Source: Streptomyces griseus
Lineage (GTDB): Bacteria; Bacteroidota; Bacteroidia; Chitinophagales; Chitinophagaceae
Reading direction: 5' to 3'
DNA: 28,365 nucleotides
Assembly (NCBI GenBank): GCA_943323705.2
Contig: CALPIT020000005.1
Location: 1 to 28,365, forward strand
Shown: positions 16,058 to 23,132 of the stretch, piece after piece
Layout of the letters: each line of letters begins with the position of its first letter
How positions within the stretch are numbered: the first letter of the stretch is position 1
The notes under the pieces: generated by a model
The model's input: the letters and a program-made list of their open reading frames with translations, nothing else
Told to the model about the DNA's origin: nothing
The model's database searches: none
Program-made: the position numbers and the translations under genes

Positions 16058-17999
16058 TAGCGGAGCTCTCCATCTCCATAATCTGCTCAAACACTTTTTC
16101 ATACTCTGCATTCGCAGCGTTCAATTCTTCTACAGCTTTTTTGTATTCAGATTCAGCGGTGATGAATTTAGATTTATCTCCATAAACTGTAGGATCTGCT
16201 AATTTATTTTCGAGTGTGTTTTTGTTTGTATTTAAAATAGACAGTTTTTCTTCTAATTGCTTAAACCTGCTTTTAAGTTTTTGCAATTCTTTTTTGGCGT
16301 CGTTGGAAATGTTTTTTTCAGGCGTTTTTTCAATTTTCACTTCAATTTTTTCCACTTTAGGAGCGGCTGCTACTAGCTTTTTACTTTCGGCTTCAGCTTT
16401 ATCTCTTCTTTCTTTCCAGTCTTCCCATTCGGCATAACTACCTTTGAATTCGCGGATTTGATGATTGTCGATTTCCCAGATTTTATTAGCGATTCTACTG
16501 ATGAAATAACGATCGTGACTTACCAGAATCAAACTTCCTTCATATTTATTTAAAGCTTCTACCAGTAAATCTACCGAATGGATATCCAAGTGATTCGTAG
16601 GTTCATCCAGCATTAAAAAATTGGCTTTGCTGGCAATAACTTTTGCCAATGCCACACGAGCTTTTTCTCCTCCACTTAATACTTTTATTTTTTTCTCAAC
16701 AGTATCCCCACTGAAAAGAAATGAACCCAATAAAGCTCTTAATTCCAAATCATTCTTGCCACTGCGAGCGTCTTTCATCTCTTCTAAAATATCATTGGTC
16801 ATGTTCAACGCTTCCAGCTGATGTTGAGCATAAAAAGACTCCATCACATTATGACCCCATTCGCGTTCTCCTTCAAAAGTTTCTGCACCCGCAATAATTC
16901 TTAATAAAGTAGATTTACCCTTGCCATTAGCGCCGATCAGAGCAATCTTATCACCACGATCAATTTCGGCACCGGTATTTTTTACAATTTCAACATCTTT
17001 AAATCTTTTGCTGACATGCTTTAATGTACAGATAATTTTTCCGGGTTGTCTTTCTACTGCAAAGTTGATGCGCATATTTGGACGTTCGATTTCAACGTCT
17101 TCAATTCTATCCAGTTTATCAAGTCTTTTTACGATACTCTGAGCCTGTGCGGCTTTGCTAGCTTTGGCCTTAAATCTTTCTACGAATCTTTCCTGCTGGC
17201 GAATATAATCCTGTTGGTTTTCAAAAGCCTTCTTCTGCATGTCGATTCTGATTTCTTTTTCTTTTTCATAAAAAGAGTAATTACCAGAATATATATGCAA
17301 TTGTTGTTGGTACAGTTCTACAATTTTGGTTGTCATTCTATCAAGAAAAAAACGATCATGCGACACGATAACCACTGAGCCCTGGTAATGAGCCAGGTAT
17401 TTTTCAAGCCATTCGATACTTGGTAAATCCAGGTGATTCGTAGGCTCATCCAGTAACAATACATCCGGATGCTGTAAAATCATTTTTGCCAATAAAACCC
17501 TCATTCTCCAACCTCCACTAAAATTTTTATAAGGTTTATGAAGCTCAGCGTTTGTAAAGCCTAGGCCTTGTAAAATCTCTTCTGTTCTGTGATGAATACT
17601 ATATCCATCTAAAACATCCATTTCATGAAGCAACTCTGCATAATCATTGGCCAGTTTCTCATCTCCGGTTTTAGCCAGTTCTTCACCCATTACTTCAAGT
17701 TCTTTTTCAAGTTCCTTTACTCTCACGAAGGCACCTAAGGCCACTTCAAGAATTGAATCTTCAGTATCAAAACCCAATAAATCCTGGTGTAAAAAGCCAA
17801 TTGTCGTTTCCCGGCCTTTTTCAACTGTACCTTTAGCGGGTGTATATTGGCCATTCAGCACTTTCAGTAAAGTAGATTTTCCGGTACCATTATAGCCGAT
17901 AAGTCCAATTCTTTCATTGGGTTGTATGTGCCAAGTAGCATCTTCCACTATCGTTCTGGCACCAAATTCGAAGGTCACATTTTGTAATCCAAGCAGCAT
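16053..17999 (-). CDS. ABC-F family ATPase (ribosome-associated, Uup/EttA type)
   Basis: 648 residues with two ABC ATPase domains and no membrane segments, the ABC-F layout. Domain 1 has Walker A GYNGTGKST (35-43), signature NFSGGWRMR near 161 and Walker B LLLDEPTNHLD near 180-190. Domain 2 has GANGKGKST near 353, LSGGEKARV near 440 and FLMLDEPTNHLD near 465. The linker between the domains is charged and helical (about 240-310) and corresponds to the P-site tRNA interaction motif. The C-terminus (about 540-645) is a Lys/Glu-rich coiled coil, as in Uup-like members. ABC-F proteins bind the ribosomal E site and rescue or tune translation; some protect against antibiotics. Nothing in the sequence indicates a resistance type. 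It is convergent with parC. Confidence 0.93.
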   Translation of the reverse strand: MLLGLQNVTFEFGARTIVEDATWHIQPNERIGLIGYNGTGKSTLLKVLNGQYTPAKGTVEKGRETTIGFLHQDLLGFDTEDSILEVALGAFVRVKELEKELEVMGEELAKTGDEKLANDYAELLHEMDVLDGYSIHHRTEEILQGLGFTNAELHKPYKNFSGGWRMRVLLAKMILQHPDVLLLDEPTNHLDLPSIEWLEKYLAHYQGSVVIVSHDRFFLDRMTTKIVELYQQQLHIYSGNYSFYEKEKEIRIDMQKKAFENQQDYIRQQERFVERFKAKASKAAQAQSIVKRLDKLDRIEDVEIERPNMRINFAVERQPGKIICTLKHVSKRFKDVEIVKNTGAEIDRGDKIALIGANGKGKSTLLRIIAGAETFEGEREWGHNVMESFYAQHQLEALNMTNDILEEMKDARSGKNDLELRALLGSFLFSGDTVEKKIKVLSGGEKARVALAKVIASKANFLMLDEPTNHLDIHSVDLLVEALNKYEGSLILVSHDRYFISRIANKIWEIDNHQIREFKGSYAEWEDWKERRDKAEAESKKLVAAAPKVEKIEVKIEKTPEKNISNDAKKELQKLKSRFKQLEEKLSILNTNKNTLENKLADPTVYGDKSKFITAESEYKKAVEELNAANAEYEKVFEQIMEMESSAS

Positions 18000-18016
18000 T
18001 TTTGTCGTTTGAGGTG

Positions 18017-18024
18017 CAAAAATA
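18017..18024 (-). promoter_or_regulatory. Candidate -7 box (TATTTTTG) of the ABC-F gene
   Basis: The minus strand reads TATTTTTGCA, matching TAnnTTTGC, 17 bases upstream of the ATG at 17999. The transcript would have a leader of only about 10 bases. No clear -33 TTG is seen. Confidence 0.4.
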
Positions 18025-18111
18025 ACTGATATCGCTTTTGTTTGTAGATATAATTTTATATTTTGATGCTCTTATTTAGAGAATTAAAACATTAAGCAAT
18101 AATTATTGTTA

Positions 18112-18119
18112 TAAATTTG
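18112..18119 (+). promoter_or_regulatory. Candidate -7 box (TAAATTTG) of the DUF3347 gene
   Basis: TAAATTTGC is a full match to the Bacteroidota -7 consensus, 19 bases before the ATG at 18139. It would drive the DUF3347 gene and probably the receptor gene after it. Confidence 0.5.
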
Positions 18120-18138
18120 CCCTCTCAATTTTTTCAAC

Positions 18139-18750
18139 ATGAACAAAAAATGGTTTTTGGTGATTATCATTCTTTTTTGTGGCTGTTTCTACTGGTTTTT
18201 TATAAGAAATAAACAAAAAAAAGAACAATCTAAAGAACAACCCATCACATTAAATAAACATTCAACTGCTTTTAACGACAATATAAATAAGGTGATTAAC
18301 AGTTACCTTTCGCTAAAAGATGCATTTATAGAATCCGACACCAATCAAATCAAAACTAAGGCAGCAGATTTCATTACTGCTGTTAATCAAATAGATACAT
18401 TAGAAATCAAAAAAGATTCAGCTGCTGTTTTAGAAACCATTATGGCTACAATTACAGATGTTCGTTCTAATGCGGAATCAATCCTAAATCAAACAGACAT
18501 CACCGAAATGAGAAGAGATTTCAGCAGTTTGACTGAAATGATGTTTCCTGTTTTTTTTAATGCTATTCAATATGAGGGTCCAACTTTGTATTTACAAAAT
18601 TGCCCAATGGCGTTCAACGACACTGAACCGGCCAACTGGATATCCAAAACAAAAGAAATCATGAATCCATATATGGGAAAAAAACACCCCAAATATCAAT
18701 CAGGCATGCTCAATTGTGGAGAAACAATAGATACCATAAAAGCTAAATAA
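18139..18750 (+). CDS. DUF3347 domain protein, membrane-anchored or lipidated
   Basis: 203 residues. A hydrophobic N-terminus (residues 5-22, WFLVIIILFCGCFYWFFI) is a membrane anchor or a non-ideal lipobox (FCGC, Cys16). A charged spacer follows. The DUF3347 domain at about 45-200 is mostly helical (INKVINSYLSLKDAFIESD...) and ends in the family's conserved block YLQNCPMAFNDTEPANWIS, IMNPYMG, GMLNCGE. Cys155, Met157, Met190 and Cys193 are spaced like soft-metal ligands, and DUF3347 is often found fused or adjacent to CusB-like copper/silver efflux components in Bacteroidota, so periplasmic metal binding is a reasonable inference. The TonB-dependent receptor gene starts 31 bases downstream, which suggests a shared operon. 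Confidence 0.85.
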   Translation: MNKKWFLVIIILFCGCFYWFFIRNKQKKEQSKEQPITLNKHSTAFNDNINKVINSYLSLKDAFIESDTNQIKTKAADFITAVNQIDTLEIKKDSAAVLETIMATITDVRSNAESILNQTDITEMRRDFSSLTEMMFPVFFNAIQYEGPTLYLQNCPMAFNDTEPANWISKTKEIMNPYMGKKHPKYQSGMLNCGETIDTIKAK

Positions 18751-18781
18751 TCACTAACGAATTTTTTTAAAAAGTACACAA

Positions 18782-21163
18782 TTGAAAACTAATTTTATTT
18801 TGTTGTTTGCATTGTTCGCATATTCAACAATTTTTGCTCAACAGGAGAAAAAACCTTCTCCCAAAAAAAGATACACACTTAGTGGATATATCCGCGACAA
18901 ATCTTCAGGTGAAACGCTTATAGGTGCTACCATATCAATCAAGTCGAGTGGCAAAGGCATTTCAAGCAATCAATATGGTTTTTATTCTATAACGTTAGAA
19001 GGAGGCAACTACAATTTGTTATGCACTTCTGTTGGTTACAAGTCCCTGCCCATTTCAATTGATTTAAAGATGGACTCTTTAATGAATATCGACTTGGAAA
19101 CAGGTGTGGCATTATCTCAAGAGGTTGTAGTTACTTCAAGAAAAAGAGACAACAATGTGAAGGCAGCCCAAATGGGGAAAGTGTCTTTACAAATTGAACA
19201 AATAAAATCGGTTCCGGCTTTTTTAGGAGAAGTTGATTTGCTTAAAGTAATTCAACTATTACCGGGTGTTAGAAATGCCGGTGAGGGTAGCGCTGGCTTG
19301 TACGTGAGAGGTGGGGGGCCAGATCAGAATCTTATTTTACTTGATGATGCTGTTGTATACAATACCGGACATTTGTTCGGATTCTTCTCTGTATTTAATT
19401 CTGATGCCATAAAAAATGTGTCATTAATTAAAGGGGGAATGCCGGCTCAATATGGCGGAAGACTATCTAGTGTACTAGATGTTTCTATGAAAGACGGCAA
19501 TAATCAAAAAATTCAAGTGGATGGAGGAATTGGTTTGATTGCATCAAGAGTATCTATACAAGGGCCAATTCAAAAAGAGAAAGCTTCATTTATTATCTCT
19601 GCAAGAAGAACTTATATCGATGCAATTACGAAACCGTTCATGAGTAAAACAGGTCAATTTAGCGGCTCTGGGTATTATTTTTATGACCTTAATACAAAAT
19701 TAAATTACAAATTCAGTGATAAAGACAGATTATATCTAAGTGGTTATTTCGGTAGAGATGTTTTTGATTTTGTTAATGGAGAAGAAAGTCTAAATGTAAA
19801 AATTCCTTGGGGAAATGCAACCGGTACTTTACGGTGGAATCATGTATTCAACAAGAAACTATTCGTAAATACAACTGCTGTTTATAATGACTATAATTTT
19901 ACTTTTCAAGCCAAACAAGACCAATTTGATATACAGCTCGCTTCTGGTATAAATGATATAAGCATTAAACAGGATTATGATTATTATCCTTATGCCAAAC
20001 ACAAAATAAAATTTGGTGGTGCGTACACATATCATAAATTTTCGCCTTCAATTGTTAGTGGCAGACAAGATTCTGTTGAGTTTGATCCCATTAATCCACA
20101 ATTGAAATATGCCAATGAATTATCTGCATATATTCAGGACGATTGGGAAATTAGTTCCAAGTTGCAAATCAATGGTGGGCTTCGTTACAGTATGTTCCAG
20201 CAAGTTGGTCCTTACAAATTATATCAAACAGATGCAGATGGCAACAAAATAGACAGTACTGTATTTTCTGGTGGCAAACCCGTAAAAACATATGGTGGAT
20301 TAGAACCACGGGTAACTATGCGATATTCTATCAATGATATGACTTCTATAAAGTTGTCGGCTTCACGCAACCTTCAATTTATTCATTTGGTCAGCAATTC
20401 CGGAACCACATTGCCCACTGATATTTGGGTACCTAGTACTTATAAAGTGAAACCTCAATTGAGTTGGTTGTATGCTGCCGGCTTATTTAAAAATTTCAAT
20501 AACAACATGTTTGAAACTTCTATAGAGGTTTATTACAAAGACATGCAAAATCAAATTGAATACAAAGAAGGATATACGCCCAACACATTGGATGATACCG
20601 AAAATTCTTTTGTCTTTGGGAAGGGATGGAGTTATGGATCTGAATTGTATATCAACAAAGCAAAAGGGAAATTTACTGGATGGATTGGCTATACATTAAG
20701 CTGGACTTGGAGAAAATTTGCTGACTTGAATTTTGGTGAAAAATATCCTGCTAAATACGACAGAAGACACGATTTAAGTTTGGTAGGAATGTATGAATTA
20801 AGCAAAAAATGGAAATTCTCTGCCACATTTGTATATGGTACAGGTAATGCCGCAACTTTACCTGAACGATTTTATATTGTAGGTGGCATACTAACGCAAG
20901 AGTATAGCCGAATCAACCAATACCGATTGCCTTCTTACCATCGACTTGATTTAGCTGCAATTTTGACGCCAAAGAAAAATATTAATAGAAAGTGGAAATC
21001 TGAGTGGGTATTCAGTGTTTACAACATTTACAACAGAAGAAATCCTTACTTCATTTATTTCGATCAAACGGGAAGTTTAGCTGAGGGTAATTTGCAAATA
21101 CAGGGCAAACAAGTTTCTATATTTCCAGTCATTCCTTCGGTGACGTGGAATTTTAAGTTCTAA
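18782..21163 (+). CDS. TonB-dependent outer-membrane receptor with N-terminal carboxypeptidase-like domain
   Basis: 793 residues from a TTG start at 18782. No ATG lies between it and the upstream in-frame stop (18755), and this start gives a proper signal peptide (MKTNFILLFALFAYSTIFAQ). Residues about 30-110 form the CarboxypepD_reg-like beta-sandwich (YTLSGYIRDKSSGETLIGATI), common in Bacteroidota receptors. The plug domain follows (VVVTSRKR, then LLKVIQLLPGV, GLYVRGGGPDQNLILLDDAVVY), then the 22-strand barrel, ending in ...SVTWNFKF with the terminal Phe usual for outer-membrane proteins. It should import a ligand using TonB energy. The ligand cannot be read from the sequence, and there is no SusD partner, which argues against a polysaccharide system. 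The DUF3347 neighbour hints at a metal-linked substrate. Confidence 0.92.
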   Translation: MKTNFILLFALFAYSTIFAQQEKKPSPKKRYTLSGYIRDKSSGETLIGATISIKSSGKGISSNQYGFYSITLEGGNYNLLCTSVGYKSLPISIDLKMDSLMNIDLETGVALSQEVVVTSRKRDNNVKAAQMGKVSLQIEQIKSVPAFLGEVDLLKVIQLLPGVRNAGEGSAGLYVRGGGPDQNLILLDDAVVYNTGHLFGFFSVFNSDAIKNVSLIKGGMPAQYGGRLSSVLDVSMKDGNNQKIQVDGGIGLIASRVSIQGPIQKEKASFIISARRTYIDAITKPFMSKTGQFSGSGYYFYDLNTKLNYKFSDKDRLYLSGYFGRDVFDFVNGEESLNVKIPWGNATGTLRWNHVFNKKLFVNTTAVYNDYNFTFQAKQDQFDIQLASGINDISIKQDYDYYPYAKHKIKFGGAYTYHKFSPSIVSGRQDSVEFDPINPQLKYANELSAYIQDDWEISSKLQINGGLRYSMFQQVGPYKLYQTDADGNKIDSTVFSGGKPVKTYGGLEPRVTMRYSINDMTSIKLSASRNLQFIHLVSNSGTTLPTDIWVPSTYKVKPQLSWLYAAGLFKNFNNNMFETSIEVYYKDMQNQIEYKEGYTPNTLDDTENSFVFGKGWSYGSELYINKAKGKFTGWIGYTLSWTWRKFADLNFGEKYPAKYDRRHDLSLVGMYELSKKWKFSATFVYGTGNAATLPERFYIVGGILTQEYSRINQYRLPSYHRLDLAAILTPKKNINRKWKSEWVFSVYNIYNRRNPYFIYFDQTGSLAEGNLQIQGKQVSIFPVIPSVTWNFKF

Positions 21164-21251
21164 TTTTTACAGCAGAGAATGGTGTTGATGAGTTTTTCGC
21201 AGCTTAAAATTAGAAGGGGATAGGGAAGTGGGGATTGGGGAATTAGGGATT

Positions 21252-21333
21252 GGGAATTGGGGATTGAGGAATTGGGAATTGGGGATTGAGGAATTGGGAA
21301 TTGGGGATTGAGGAATTGGGAATTGGGAATTGG
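21252..21333. repeat. Minisatellite with 22-bp unit
   Basis: Three full contiguous copies of a 22-bp unit beginning GGGAATTGGGGATTGAGG start at 21252, 21274 and 21296, followed by a partial, shorter-period copy to about 21333. The same purine-rich theme (GGGGATTGGGG) extends left to about 21215. It lies between the 3' ends of two convergent genes. A minus-strand reading frame across it is only Pro/Asn/Ser/Ile repeats and is not counted as a gene. Confidence 0.9.
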
Positions 21334-21396
21334 AGAGTAGAAGAATTTCTACATTAAGTTTAAAGGCATTGTGAAATTCTGATATCAATTATATTT

Positions 21397-21939
21397 TTAC
21401 TCGCTTGAGGAGTTTTGATTTTTTACTTTTGAATTTTTATTTTTTAAAGCAGCATACACCGTATAAACTGTAGGTACAAAAATGGCTGCCTCTAAAATAA
21501 ACACAAACCAAATATTCAGTTTGGATTGCTTCACATAAGCATCTTCTACAGTCTTTACAACGATATAAGTAAAAAGAACAGAAATAATAAATTGCAGGTA
21601 TCGTATAAGTCTAGTAGCCATTCGGTATTGTTTTTCTGCATTTTCTGCAGTAATAGCTGTCATGTAATTGAACTTATTAGGATACCTGTTGAGCCATCTC
21701 ATTCCCATTATAATCATTGTTACAATTGAAGGAATTAAGAACAAGGTTTTCTTTGAGCCATAATCATCTGCATTACCATTAAACCCATAATGAGTAGGAA
21801 TGATTTGAGGAAGTGAATTATAGTGATAGAGACAAAATCCCCACATAAAAAAAATGGCCAATAAGGCGACCATTTCAAAGAATATATCAATTGGCTTTTT
21901 TACAAGTAAAATTTCAGGTCGAGGATATTCCTGCTGCAT
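21397..21939 (-). CDS. DUF1648 domain membrane protein
   Basis: 180 residues. Membrane segments at about 19-41 (DIFFEMVALLAIFFMWGFCLY), 68-80 (LFLIPSIVTMIIMGM), 111-130 (LIRYLQFIISVLFTYIVV) and 143-164 (WFVFILEAAIFVPTVYTVYA). Between the first two lies the DUF1648 signature LPQIIPTHYGFNGNADDYGSKKT, found in SdpI-like immunity/permease proteins and many uncharacterised membrane proteins. This form lacks a full SdpI domain, so no immunity role is claimed. The last 15 residues (KNKNSKVKNQNSSSE) are encoded by a low-complexity DNA element also seen at 10257 and 10339, so the natural C-terminus may have been altered by it. It follows the 21946-23010 gene by 6 bases and is probably cotranscribed with it. 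Confidence 0.85.
   Translation of the reverse strand: MQQEYPRPEILLVKKPIDIFFEMVALLAIFFMWGFCLYHYNSLPQIIPTHYGFNGNADDYGSKKTLFLIPSIVTMIIMGMRWLNRYPNKFNYMTAITAENAEKQYRMATRLIRYLQFIISVLFTYIVVKTVEDAYVKQSKLNIWFVFILEAAIFVPTVYTVYAALKNKNSKVKNQNSSSE
21415..21445 (-). repeat. Low-complexity element AATTCAAAAGTAAAAA inside the DUF1648 gene 3' end
   Basis: The minus strand carries AATTCAAAAGTAAAAA, the same 16 bases as at 10257-10272, and a related inverted copy lies at 10320-10349. Here the element is translated as NSKVKNQ-like residues at the C-terminus of the DUF1648 protein. Confidence 0.7.
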
Positions 21940-21945
21940 GAAAAA

Positions 21946-23010
21946 TTATTTAGGCGCTTTATGAATAAACCTGATGACACCGCTTTTTTCAAGATCTGAG
22001 GTAATTCTAACTTCATAGCGATTAGGCCCATCCGTTACTACCATCAATGCAGTATTGGGAGCTATGGTGCCCAAGTTTTCGGCATACATCACCAGTTCAT
22101 TAACCTGGCTTTCTTCATCTACATTCAAATTTAAGGAGATGGCTTTTGTGTTGAGTCTTTTGTTTGAAAGCAATAAATTACCATTGTATATAAGGGAAAT
22201 GCTATCGCCATCCACTTCGCCATTATCGTATAAATCAATTTTTACGATTTTACTTTCTACTTCAATGGTTTTTAAAATTGTAGTTTTTCTTTTCTCAAGT
22301 TTAAAATCAGTGACATTGGATTTACTTTCCTTATTTTTCTCTTGGTTTTCTATTGTTTTATTTTCAGTTATGGAATTGTCTTGATCAGAATTTTCGACAG
22401 CGTTGATGTCTGTTTTAGGTCCTAATTTCAATTTGATATCAGCTGGATTTGATTTTACTTTTGGCGCAACAGTTGATTTGGCTTGGCTTGTGTGAAGCTT
22501 GTTGTTGGCTTCTTGCTTATTCAAGGTTGCATATGCATTTGGATAATTACTTGCGAGAGATCTTCTTGTCAGTTTTGTATTTCCAAAACCACAAGATCCA
22601 TCCTGATTGGGTGCAGGTACCCAATTGCCTTCCAGAGTTTCAACATCTCCTTGCTTGAAATAAGTTAGTTTATGAACCTGATAGCAATTGCGGATATTGC
22701 TAGGGATGTTTGTTTTGGTGCGCAGTATTTCACGGATTTCAATATACTTTTTCTTAAAGTCAATATTACCTTCCACTTTACAAATGGTATAAAATCGCTT
22801 TCCAGCTTCTGTGAAATACGTATATGAAGATCCATTTACCTTTTCTCCCTTTACATCAATTTCCAGCACATATTCGCATTTATCTTCAGAGAAGTTTCCT
22901 ACAGATGCGCTTTTATCTACAAACTCACCCTTCCATTGTCCTACAAAATTTTGAGTACTGCCATATAAACAGCAAAGAATGGAAATTAGAAATAGAAATA
23001 ACTTACCCAT
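21946..23010 (-). CDS. Secreted Bacteroidota protein, paralogue of the left-edge gene
   Basis: 354 residues. Signal peptide at 1-20 (MGKLFLFLISILCCLYGSTQ), then NFVGQWKGEF opening a beta-rich domain of about 135 residues with several Cys. A low-complexity Lys/Asn/Ser linker runs from about 150 to 245. The C-terminal domain at about 250-354 contains VKIDLYDNGEVDGDSISLIYN and ELVMYAENLGTIAPNTALMVV, a beta-sandwich-like module I recognise from many exported Bacteroidota proteins but cannot name. DNG-VDGDS is acidic enough to bind calcium, which is inference. The partial gene at 1-695 shares the order signal peptide, G.W.G domain, Lys-rich linker. The DUF1648 gene follows after 6 bases. No enzymatic motif is evident; a cell-surface or periplasmic role is likely. 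Confidence 0.8.
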   Translation of the reverse strand: MGKLFLFLISILCCLYGSTQNFVGQWKGEFVDKSASVGNFSEDKCEYVLEIDVKGEKVNGSSYTYFTEAGKRFYTICKVEGNIDFKKKYIEIREILRTKTNIPSNIRNCYQVHKLTYFKQGDVETLEGNWVPAPNQDGSCGFGNTKLTRRSLASNYPNAYATLNKQEANNKLHTSQAKSTVAPKVKSNPADIKLKLGPKTDINAVENSDQDNSITENKTIENQEKNKESKSNVTDFKLEKRKTTILKTIEVESKIVKIDLYDNGEVDGDSISLIYNGNLLLSNKRLNTKAISLNLNVDEESQVNELVMYAENLGTIAPNTALMVVTDGPNRYEVRITSDLEKSGVIRFIHKAPK

Positions 23011-23033
23011 AATGATATAAAATTTTACCGCTG

Positions 23034-23041
23034 CAAAAATA
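23034..23041 (-). promoter_or_regulatory. Candidate -7 box (TATTTTTG) of the 21946-23010 gene
   Basis: The minus strand reads TATTTTTGCAG, matching TAnnTTTGC, 23 bases before the ATG at 23010. TTTG at 23061-23058 lies 16 bases further upstream, a slightly short -33 spacing. Confidence 0.45.
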
Positions 23042-23098
23042 ATAATGATTTCTCTCTCAAAATATAATCTAATGATATAGTATTCGCCAAGAGTTCGT

Positions 23099-23106
23099 TA
23101 AATTTG
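23099..23106 (+). promoter_or_regulatory. Candidate -7 box (TAAATTTG) of thrS
   Basis: TAAATTTGCAAC matches TAnnTTTGC, 26 bases before the thrS ATG at 23133. The leader would be about 20 bases, too short for a T-box or an E. coli-like thrS operator. Confidence 0.5.
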
Positions 23107-23132
23107 CAACTCAAATCTGAATATAAAATATA

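Noticed and set aside
17046..17378. 110-codon plus-strand reading frame
   Set aside because: It is antisense to the linker and first ATPase half of the ABC-F gene, which has intact Walker and signature motifs in its own frame.
16053..17999. ABC-F gene as an antibiotic-resistance determinant
   Set aside because: Sequence features fit housekeeping Uup/EttA-like proteins; nothing in the linker or context marks a resistance subtype.
21167..21388. Minus-strand reading frame of 73 codons after the receptor gene
   Set aside because: Most of it is translated minisatellite (Pro/Asn/Ser/Ile/Phe repeats) with no domain or start context.
22055..22384. 109-codon plus-strand reading frame
   Set aside because: It is antisense to the C-terminal domain and linker of the secreted protein gene at 21946-23010 and has no recognisable features.
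23011..23132. T-box or thrS-type operator before thrS
   Set aside because: The predicted leader after TAAATTTG is about 20 bases, too short for either, and no specifier-like structure is seen.
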